A DNA stretch of 20,854 nucleotides from Sphacelaria rigidula (lineage: Eukaryota > Phaeophyceae > Sphacelariales): NCBI GenBank assembly GCA_964200075.2, contig CAXNAA020000487.1:1-20854 (forward strand). The letters run 5' to 3'. Below are positions 6,921 to 17,600 of this stretch, piece by piece. The notes under the pieces are model-generated. The model ran no database searches, had not been told where the DNA came from, and worked only from the letters and a program-made list of their open reading frames with translations. The position numbers were made by a program, and so were the translations under genes. The first letter of the stretch is position 1, and the number at the start of each line of letters is the position of its first letter.

Positions 6921-8752
6921 CGGAATGGGCAAGAATCGACCAATCACACCGAACCCGCTGCTTGTTCAATCATGCCTCACTATCCAGTAAAAAAATAGCA
7001 TTACTCGTTCCGTTTTGTATCCTATCGTATCGTACCAAGCGTATATCATCACGTTATAGAAGGGTCCGTCGAAAACGTACTTCGGGACACGTAGGCCCCG
7101 AAAATTCGAGTTTTTGAGGGGGTGGGGAGGGGGAAACTCAGCCTGCTGTCCCCTAGTTTATTGCCGAGGCGTTGGTGGATGCGGTCAGCTACCGTGTACA
7201 GAGATCCTCGGGATTGAGACCGCTGCGGACACACTGCCCCTTCAAGCTCGTCGACTACCATGTAATTTACATGCATGGGATCATAATCCGTGTCGTGTGC
7301 CTCGACTACCTACCACTACGTAGTAGTCCGGGAAAAATTGGCGTGGCGTGAGATAATGTTGCTACTTTGGCAACAGGCTGTCGCTACCGCGCGCTCCTGT
7401 AATGTATATAGATGCGTGTGAGCGTTGCCGGCATCCGACGTCATCGGGACAGGGCGGGCAAGGAACAGAAGCAAAAAACTATACGAACCTTGCAAAGCCC
7501 GCCAAACTGGCAAAAAATCATGATAATTTTAATTTTCGAAAAATTTCGACAGACCATTGCGTTATATAATTTTTTTTTGCGATACGATAGCGACAGCCAT
7601 ACTTTTATATACCACACAGTATGCACAAAGGAAGTTTCGATCCGATACCCAGCACCACTGGGAATGGTCAGACGAGAATACGAGTATTTTTCCAATCGTT
7701 CCAGGATATACCCTTGACGACGTGAACCGCCTCCAATGATTCCAGCATGTACCAAGCCTCGGTATCCTACATGCGTCGGGCAAAAACACGGCTACTTGTT
7801 CGATTTTCAAAAAATTCGAACGGCCCCTGACTGTACTGTTGTTGTAAATGATCAACCGTCAGTTCGCAAGTCAAACGAGCAGCTGTACAGAATCCACTCG
7901 TGATTCCGGTTTCAGTTGTGATGTTCCGCTGATGATACTGCCGCAGCTAACAACAACCGGACACACCAGTATAGTACAGTTGACAGTCAGTGCGTTACGA
8001 TAGTACGGTTACAGAGATCCACAAACGGCGGGATGAGTGAAACGGTGTGTGTTGGTACATCCAAATACATGAAGCCTGAAGACCCAGAAGCACGTCACAC
8101 ATATCGCAGTGGTGGTGCTGTCAGCGCTCACACCTGCGCTCCGCAGCAGGGCCGTGACTTGAACGCTCTGCAGCTGCTGCAACTAGAGCATCTTCCCTCT
8201 CACTGACAAAAACTGTATTTTCTGACCTAACGCTCTTCCTTACACCGCGGACAGACATGTGGTACATGGGGTCGAGAGGCTGAAACACTCGGTCTGTGCC
8301 GCAACACGAATCTACGCGCAAGGCACGAGCCTGTGTCGACACAGCGTATTAGCAAGCCGATCAGGTCAAATTAACACAACATTCTCAAATCGATAGTTCC
8401 TCAAAAATAAACCGTTGCGTCATGTTCACGTACAGTCAGTTCAGGTCTCCAACACTCGATCCGTCGACCGCCAGGAAAGATCATCTGGGCCATGCAGTCA
8501 TTTTTCAAGTGAAAGTGATGTCGGTTCGGTTCAACACACAACCTACACTGGCGGCCCCAAGAGTTGAAGGTCATCAGCTAGTTCAAAATGGACTGAACGT
8601 GACCTCAGCACTTCTCGGACAAGTAGCCAAGGTCCTCGGCGGCTGCCATCAACACCATGCACAGTACCGGAGTTAGCACGGCTCACAACAGAGGCCACGG
8701 TATAACATTCAAAACAACTCATTCTTCCCGCTCGAGTCGACCCGCTCATTAC
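6921..8752. other. No gene recognised
   Basis: Read on both strands for an ARM2-like exon that would follow the lone ARM1 exon, without success. A 73-codon minus frame (8121-8342) has some coding-like composition but no family resemblance. Just after the ARM1 donor, a frame reading FECYTVASVVSR on the minus strand faintly recalls the ARM2 start [12 protein letters not shown]; this is too weak to call. Confidence 0.6.
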
Positions 8753-8950
8753 CTGCAACTCGGTAGAGTGCGTTTGGTCCAAGCACAGCACCAGCAATGG
8801 CACAGCCCCTGCAGCGACCACAGCATCCACAGGCAAAGCGCTCTCCAGGGACAAGACTTTCCGCAGCCCACGTGCCGCCTCCACGCCCACCGCAACATGA
8901 AACCCCCTCAACAGCTGGCGTGCGAGCTCGGGAACATCAGCAGGTGTGCA
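8753..8950 (-). CDS. Isolated importin-alpha ARM1 exon (partial or relic second copy)
   Basis: A 66-codon exon-like block. PADVPELARQLLRG matches the start of ARM1, and RKVLSLESALPVDAVVAAG matches the family LLSxExxPPIDxVIxAG segment. It ends HSTELQ at a donor GTAATG in phase 0, precisely where the ARM1/ARM2 intron should fall before FEAAW. The acceptor at ...acggggcag is weak. The frame stays open upstream to a methionine at 9004, so the left boundary is uncertain. It lies on the same strand as the main importin-alpha gene but 2.5 kb beyond its stop codon. No IBB exon upstream and no ARM2 exon downstream were found, so it is either a truncated tandem copy, the first visible exon of a copy with very long introns, or a rearrangement. 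Confidence 0.8.
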
Positions 8951-11436
8951 CTGCCCCGTATATGTTGTTCGTTCGAGTCGGGAAAACCGATTATCCATCG
9001 ACATGTTCGCTCAAGTTGATGGAGAAATCAGATAAGACGCGTACTCTTCCAACCTACAAGGTGCGAAAAAGCAAGGAGCGAGAGTTTCTATTACTGGGCA
9101 GCTAGCTGTGCCTTGTCAACTGTTGCCCACCGGTCAAGATGTGGACGGGCGTAGGTGGTGTGTGCATGTTCTGTGTACCATCCTTTGCACTCGAGTAGAT
9201 TGACGGTACAAACTTGAAGAGTGACATTTCATGTACCGTCCACTCGGAAAAAGTTCACAAAAAAAAATCAAGTAGGCAGAGCGGTACAAGCTAGGCCGCC
9301 CAAGAAACCACAAAGAGTGCTGAAACGTATATTTTTCGCTCAATTTCCGTTCTTGATAACTTTTTACAACATGTACAGGGCGTACATGTGGGAATATCAA
9401 GCACTTCTTCTCGTGTTTCTTCTTCTCCTTTGTGAGTTATTTGGAATTTAGTTCCGAAAAAAGTCTTGAAATGTTGGGTCGCCAATAACTCCTGTCGAAC
9501 CGTCCCGTACATCATGTCACAGGTTTATCGAAAACGAAAAACGACCGAGTATTAGCCTTGAGAATTGCGTTACAGCTTTGTGCGGCGCCACGCGGTACAA
9601 AGCTTACTGTCGTCTCAAATCCGATTTCCGCCCTTTCCTTCCGGCTAATTCGGCCGCACACTGCATGTACCCTCAACTCTTCGCACTTTCGCATCTTGAC
9701 TGCAGTTCAGTTTCTTTTCGATGAGACCTTGTCGGATCGTAGTGCCGTTATATATGGATTTGAGGACGCGACGTGATTTGCTGATTACCGCGGTGTCATA
9801 GTCGGCACAATTAGCGATACATGGTCAGTTGGAACGGGCTGAAGGAGAGGGAGCTTCTCCCGCGGCCAAGTGTGTACTGATCAGTTGCTAATGACGCTTT
9901 TTACTCTGGTCGCCACCCGCCCCTCCCCCTCCCCTTCAATCAGTTTCACAATGTCTCGAAAACAATGGTGATCCGGCGCCTGCTGGTTGTGCTCGGCTTC
10001 TTCCGTTCCGATTCACGTGAATATCCACATCTCCGAAACACGTTTTTTTTTTTTTTTTTGGGGGGGGGTCAATTGCAGAAGGTGTCTGATTCGCACATAC
10101 CTCCGGTTGTTATGCCAGCACGATGTGCGCTTCATCTCGACGTGAAGTACGCTCCGTCAAAACTGCACCATGCGGGTGTATATCAATTCCTTTACTTCGC
10201 TACCCACGGGTATAGAAATTCCGTCGTCAACACTATTATACTATCCACCTACTACAGTACCAGAACTAACAGAGAACACCAAGAGAAGAACGCACACGAT
10301 CGATCACGAAGTCGTCACCAATCCTCGCAAAAACACAGCCGAATCACCCAACATCCGAGGGTCCAGTCATGCAGTCGGTGACCATAAAACTTCGCTACCG
10401 TACTTTCAGGCACTGACTGCAGGCACACGCTGATGGGATCCGTACTTTTCGCCAAGAAACACACGAACTCAACAACATGGGTGGACTTGACCGCTTCGAA
10501 ATTTTGTCCAGCAGTCACATAAACCTGCTGCCGTGCAAGACCAACAATAAACGGATAACTGATTCACCACCCAACCTGTTGGTTCGATCGGATTCACCAA
10601 CTAAGTCATTTTCTTCGAGTAACAGGAGGGGTGCACACTAGTGAAACTCCCTCCGGCTACAGCTACGCCGTCTAGCTGCTCGTTCACCGGATGTCGACCG
10701 AAAATATCTCGACACCTTCTCCCTTATTGGCAGTCGAACCAACAAGTCATCTCATCCATCTAGTAAAATCCAATTCAGGTGGAAACACGATCGCCACTCT
10801 CATACTTTCCAAGCGAATCCTCCATTTCGGTAAGGTCGTCACCCCCCGACAAATCTCGACCTGAGAGTGGCCATCCCTCTAGCGTTACAGCACTGAAATC
10901 AAGCTTGCAAGCCACAAAAAAATGAGCGACACGTTCAAATCAACACGAGCATCGCACATACCCATCACAATATACATTCCGATACACAAGAGACCACCTT
11001 CCACCCGTGAAAAAAAAAGTTGAGCGAATCAACCACAAAGCCGTCGAAATTCGGCAACGGTTATAGGGTTGTTCGCTGCTTTACAAATGGCAAAGGCGAA
11101 CAAAGAAGGGACATTGGAACGTCATCCGGAGCCGCACACATTTCCGTCTCAAAGTTCCTGCCTTTCCCTCATGTCCCTGGGGCCAACACGACACAGCAAC
11201 GATACGACAAGGGAAACGAGATCAATCTACCGTACGGCGGCGCGACTATTCCATCACCAGGGTAAGTCCATCAACTTGACCTCACAGTCTGTCTTCGATG
11301 ACACGATGAGTGATCGACCTGCCCGGACGACCGAAACGTATACCAGACCAAACCCTATGCCATGTTCCAGCTTCGCTCACGAGAAAAACTCGTCACAAAA
11401 TCGAAAAATATGGATGTACTTTTTTGCATGACTCTA
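8951..11436. other. Intergenic stretch between lone ARM1 exon and importin-alpha stop codon
   Basis: No basic IBB-like exon, RNA gene or known family was recognised. It contains a 9-bp-stem hairpin (gacggtaca...tgtaccgtc, 9202-9240) and a T17-G9 homopolymer junction at 10044-10069. It would include the 3' flank of the importin-alpha gene. Confidence 0.6.
10044..10069. repeat. Poly-T / poly-G junction
   Basis: About 17 T followed directly by about 9 G. Low complexity. Confidence 0.85.
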
Positions 11437-11689
11437 CTAGGCGAAGTTGAGGGCTCGCTGCGGGGATCCGAACGAGGGCAGTACCCCCGTCGTAGATCCA
11501 TTCGACATGCCACAGTGCTTTGAGGGAGTGCCGTCATTGGCGGCAGCAGCACCGGGTGTAACAGACGCACCGAAAGAGAAAGTCTCCCCGCCCTCTGCGA
11601 CGGTCGGCGCGAAACTCTCATCTTCCTCATCGTCATCTTCGCAGCCAAAGAACCGCTCAATAATGCACACAGCCTTGTCGTACACCTTA
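11437..11689 (-). CDS. Importin-alpha last exon: ARM10 and acidic C-terminal tail
   Basis: One base completing a serine codon, then 83 codons and stop TAG at 11437-11439. [15 protein letters not shown] is the final helix of the ARM domain (family xIYxKAxxIIExFF). An acidic run [10 protein letters not shown] follows, the region contacted by the exportin CAS in studied homologues. The remaining tail of about 58 residues is low in complexity, contains FSFG, and ends SPQRALNFA. Many importin-alphas end in a short Phe-Gly-rich tail, so the ending is plausible but longer than usual. No AATAAA was seen just downstream. Confidence 0.9.
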
Positions 11690-14600
11690 CTGCTTGGTTT
11701 AGGCGCCCAGGGGAGAACAAAAACAAGAAAAGCGTCAGCAAGAACGTGAACGAACACACACAGAGAAGCGGAAAGGGTGGATGCGCGTCAAGCACGGTAG
11801 AGAGAATTAAAGACGGTACTTTTCCCAGGCATAGGTTGGGTTTGGGGAAAGATGGAGAGGAAAAGGTGAAGCGACGTCACTTCGACCTGTTGAAATCCAA
11901 GCGGCGACGTCACAGCCGTTCATTGCCGGCACAAAAAAAACTTTCCTACGGACGCTGAAATAATACTAAACTCCAAGCACTGTCGTTGTCTCCATGACTC
12001 CCGTCAAACGTAGTCATCATGACCAGACAGGGCTGTACGGACCTTACCGATGACACTGCGAATGTTCCTCGATAAGCACGGGTTGACAATGATTCCCATC
12101 ACCATTTCAAACTTCATAGTTGAATAACTACTCTTCATCCCCCCACCCCGCAAAATTTCCGAGTAGCCATGTACCAGCCGAGCCTGCATTCGTCTCCAAG
12201 AGGTGCACCCATGTTGCTCATGATTTTCGTACTTGACAGAACAGAGTTTTCAAAGACGGACCTGTTCTCGTGCTCTTGCAGTTGTTCCAGGCGATCAAGC
12301 CCCCCTGCCTCATCCACGAGCTGCGACCACGGAAGGCCTGCGTCCGCATCATCGTAGGACAGAATCGAAGAAATCGCGTCCAACGCAACGAGAATGACCT
12401 GCAAAAACAGACACGGCAAAAACGGAACGGAGAGGGCGTGTACGAGACGAAATTGAAACTTCTTAGAGATGCAGAGGTACACTCGGTGCTGGATTGTTAA
12501 GGGATCACATGCTCATGTGTGGATCCAACATCAATAATTTGAGGAAGTTAGATCCGCAAGGTTCGATATTGCGGGGAGTACGTCATACGTGTCGAAAAGT
12601 CATTCCAACATATGGATGAAAACATGAGCGTTGAATATGAAACACTGACTCAAGTACGTCGGTGCGCAGAAGAGTTGTTTTTTGCGGAAAACATCCCTTA
12701 CCGACGCGGCCTACGGTCAGACCCGGAACACCTCTTTTAGACCAAGAGCCTCGTTTTTGCGGTGGTGGTAGCCGGCTTCTTCGCTTCTCTCGCGAAATTT
12801 TCGAAACTTTCTCCCTCCCCCGTCCATCCTCCATCCCTTTTCCGTGCATACTAGCTCTACTTCATCATATCCATCAATATCTTTGAATCGATGCTTGCCA
12901 GTACATATCATGGATAGTCCAGCGATAGTGTCGTCCACACAACAGTATCGAGGAGTAGGTATGCCGAGAATCGTTTCCTTACTCGAGGGGGGCAGATGAA
13001 CTGACGCATCATCATCTCACATTCAACAAGACAGAATTCGACAGATCTTCAAGAAACGACTCTCGGACACATTGAAGGGTGAAACTTCATGACTTCGTCA
13101 TCCGGATGCATGCTGATTATATCGCCTCGTGCGGCGCATGTTACTCCCACAAAACTCGACACTGCGGACGAGATCAATTTGTCGAAATAGTTATGCCGCG
13201 TACAGCAAGGAATTCGTTGTCGATTTACTGGAATAGACGGGGGAGTCGATTTTGTACGCAAAAAACCTGTTGGAATGAGATTTCAGTCGAGGGTGTGTGT
13301 GCGAAACTCCGCACCGAGAAAACTTCAACACACGGGGCACGGCGCTGGACATGAGTAACGGAGTTCGACCGCGTTGACAATTTCTGCCGAAAACAAAAGA
13401 CTATTCAGCAATGGTTTCCGGACACGTTGTACATCACATAGTCGCACGACGTCCTATCGTATTTCCTCACCTTCGCATCCGCTCTGTCGATCATCTGACA
13501 CAATGCGTGGATCGCTCCCAGTTGAACAAGCTGCTGCACTCGTGGAGCTGTCATGCCAGGGACACAGCGGGAGAAGAGGCCCGGAAAATAAAACGTACGC
13601 AGAGCGTACGTGTGAAGGGCAACACCAAGTGGTATCGTCACATACCGGAACCTTCACGGTCAATTCCGTCATGTTAGATCATTCGTCACTTGGTGCGTTC
13701 GACGCGGGAATCGGATAGTGGTGAATCTGCGGTCAACCGGTGAAACAACGTCGTTCGACATGAAAGGACTTCCACTCTGAGGACGTATGGGAACGGGTTG
13801 AACGAGACCTCCGTGCCTCAGAGATTCTCGAAGGAAGCCGCGTCAGTCTTCCAAGAACGACTCTTCAATACACTCGCACGCTCGATATTCCAAGAATTTC
13901 TCAAAATTGTGTTCAGACACAGATTCATCATCCCCACATCTACAAATCAACAGGAAACGCACGACTTCGTCATCAAATCCCTACAGGGAGAGCTGGAACA
14001 GCTTCCCAGGGGCAGGGCAAGACCACTTCCTCTTCTCACCATCACCCGCCGTAGCGATGTTGCTTATCACAAAGTTGGCCTCCTTCTGCACTTCCCATTC
14101 CGCCGACTCCAGCTGCTCAATAACGCGGGAAACGACGGTGCCAGCATCGCACACTACGGCCATCTGCGCCGGCGTTCCCGCCACGATGTTGCTCAGCGTC
14201 CAGCAAGTTTCCTGTAAGATTTCGGTATCAAGACACATCTCTTACTCAGCGCGGTACTTGCCTCTTGATGTACGAAACTGGGACCTTCCTCGGTCATGGA
14301 TCAAACCAGGAGAAATGGGGTACGAAGAAAAAAAGGACCTGGCACAATCAACAGGGACAATGAAAAAAATCGCCGGGTAGATTCCACCGAATACTCCGTT
14401 CAAAATCGCAGGGTTCCCACCTTCGTTCTCCATAAGCGAGACCGTCATGTACTACCCTCCGTATCAAGACTTGCCACGCCCCCGCCCTACAGGAGGCCAT
14501 CACCATTTTACATGTGTTTCATCTTTTCATTCAACGGTCACTCAACCGTGATCTCGATTTCATAAGCCTTCTCGCCAAGGTCGACCGTCATCTCCACGCA

Positions 14601-17600
14601 AAACGTCAAGCTCACATTTTAACCTACCTTGCGAATATTCTTCTTGGGATGGTTAAGCAGCACCTCCAAGTGCGTCATCACACCGGCATCCAGAACAGCC
14701 TGGGTGAAAGATGGTGACGTACAAAAGGAACCGGGGGAACAACAGCGAGCACAAGTGAGCACGCAGATTCGACCTCAGCAAGAGAGCTGAACGAAGTTGT
14801 TCACGACAATTTTTCAGCCGCGCTCGTCTCCGCTTCTTACAGATGAAAAACGATCGTGTTCCACGCGAACCAAGCAACACACAAAAACGACAAAATCGAT
14901 GTGGAAAATACACCTCCGAATATATATTTTAGTAAAGGCGTGAAGTAACAACCTATTGCGACAGTTGTCCGTCAAAAATAGTCGGGATGTTCACGTGTGA
15001 GCACTTGTTGCTTAGTATCCAGTGATCGAACCGCGGCATGGACTTGAAAAAAATGGAATACACGAGTGATGCAGAAAGACAGACCTGCGTCTGCATGTCA
15101 TCGCCCGTCACGAAGTTCCCGAGCGTTCTCAATGCAGGGGTGACCACATTGCTGTCATCATGCCTTAGGAGTCCCACCAGCGGGTGCACAACGCCCGAGG
15201 ACATCACAGCCGTGATGCGGTCCGTGTCACCATCGGAGAGATACGACAACGCCCAGCAAGTGTCCACCAAGACCTGAACCATTAGTAGAGCAGAAGGACA
15301 ACACGAAGAAAGATTTTCACGAGTTGGGGCGAATTTTCACCGACTCGGTTAGCCACATTCACAACTTTAGACGCCTGATCGTTCGAAAACGAGGAGAAGA
15401 GAACCGCGGGCGAGGTAAGTCTCATTCAAATATTTGCGCCTGTTCATATGCCTGGGTTGCAACGCTGAAAATGAGCCTCCACAGTTGATATGTTTTGTAC
15501 GAATCAAACTACGCCACGAGCTGGCCAGCCTGGACAGGGATTCATGCCCTCGAGGTGATATCTCATCGGCACAAACGAGTTGGCTCGTGATCCTCATATC
15601 GTATTAATCGTTCAGTCAGGGAAAGGTGCCCATCGGCTCAAAAAAATAGGCCAATAGTTCTTTGCTCATCAAAACCCTCATGTGAAGTTATTCCCATATC
15701 TTGCGGAGACGGGTCCACATTAACATGTCCATAATACCCCGAATGATACATTCAGCGGATAATGAGGTAGGTACCCTCATCGTTCCCTAATTCGTGATCC
15801 ATCTCGACATATGGCGCACGTGAGTCACCATACCAAAATCAACATATTACTAGCGCGCCACCACATGCTCGAAACCGGGATGACGCGTCTCAGTTTTCGA
15901 GAGTATGGTGAGCCACTGGTGCAATAAAATGAAAAAAACAACGTGTTCCCTCTTCTACGTTTTACCTCGCATTGATGTTTCAACTTAATTTTCAGAATCG
16001 TGATTTGAAACTCAGCGTGGAGGACCACGAGGGTGTGCCGAGAAAAAGCAAGCCCTTAATTTTCTGTTATAGAGGTTGCGGCGCTTTTGTGAAGAAATAG
16101 CCTCCGTCATACTAGAACGCCCTAAACCAGTGAATATTAGTAAAACCTGACTCATGTAGGTCCGACCATCATGCCCTAGCGAGAGCCCATACGAAATCTT
16201 GATGCACAAAACCAAACGCTGGCCAGTGAGTGGCCTGTAAAATCATGTTCCGAATTTTCACCAACCTGTTTTTCTGATCGAAGGCACCGGCCACCAACTA
16301 GAGTTGGAGCGTCAAATTCGGTATTCAGAATGCAGAGAGCATATAACAACTGTCGGTATCGAAAGGTTCTTGTTTTTCATCAAAGGGCAATACTTAGTAG
16401 TCCGGTATCATCAAGATGTCCTCAACTTATGGAGGAAAACAAACACTTTGGTACCATCGTTTTCATGCCCCATGCATCGTCAACATCGAATTTTACCCTC
16501 CAACTTCAAATATTGCAGGGGTCGGACAAATAGTGATTGGTCTGGAAATTACTCGGTTTTAGTGTAATAGGTCAACTCGTATCAATCCCTAGGCTTTCTT
16601 TCAGCGTTGCAACCCAGGCTCACACGCAGCCGAGACACGTGGAATGGCGCAAAAGTTGCGTGGATACCTCTTGAATTTGCGATCAACTTTATTCTTCGTT
16701 TTATGACATCAGACCGAAGAAATCGTGAATTTGGTGATTTTGAGTCATGATGATTTGTCTTAACTGTGGAGTATTCGCCGGCGTGTAGGCCGCCAAACTT
16801 CAAACCCGTCCCTAGGCTGGTGAGAGTCGTGTACTCATCTGGTTTTCAGTCGGACAAGATTTGACCCTGAACCAACACGGTAATTTGACGGAACCGACAT
16901 GCAAAGAAACGCAGAGGTAGGTCGAAGCGTGCCACGCAGGTCCAGGCGTATTTGAGATGGACTATCGACTACAGTACACCAGCCACAAAAAGAATCGAAA
17001 AAATCATGACAAGTGGAGCGAGCCTTGCTCGAAATTGGTGAGGGCGGACGATTCGTGAGCATGCTGTAGTACTTATACTCTGGTCAAGATGAGCTTTTCA
17101 GAATGCAAGCAACAAGATGGAAGCTTTACGCATCTAGTATTGCTCGTGCTCTCCACTTCTGTGGGGAAACCACGTCTCGGCAAGACCTTACTCCGTCTAA
17201 AAGTGTAGTGTGTACAGTATCGACTATTGAGCCTATTGCCGCAGACAATATTTTCCATACTGTACGCGGTGTATTCCTACAAAAGAAAGTTCTGTACTGG
17301 AGAGACACGCTGAGGAAGACTATGAGCAACCGTGAGCAGAGTATACACCCCGCGGAGCTCCGTCAATTTGTACCGCCGAAGCATTCGTTTGACGTCAGGA
17401 CTTGCAGTGTCGGGTGTCAGAAATGGACACTGGATGAGGACCTGGAGAGGTGAAAATAACTGGGCGAGCTACTTACAATATGTTGTCATGAGGATCGGTG
17501 CTCTCGGACACAACCGAGCTGCTCGGCTCAGACGGCGTGTTCATCCATTCAACATCAGCCGGTGACCGTGTTCCGAGAGGAGGCATTGCCCCACGGGGGT

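Noticed and set aside
8121-8342. 73-codon minus frame left of the ARM1 exon, considered as its next exon
   Set aside because: It does not resemble ARM2, and the required start FEAAW is absent.
8600-8715. FECYTVASVV frame after the ARM1 donor, considered as a decayed ARM2
   Set aside because: Only three or four residues agree with [12 protein letters not shown] and there is no acceptor just before it.
11447-11749. 100-codon + frame opposite the last importin-alpha exon
   Set aside because: It is the antisense shadow of the acidic tail exon (its serine run opposes GAN codons).
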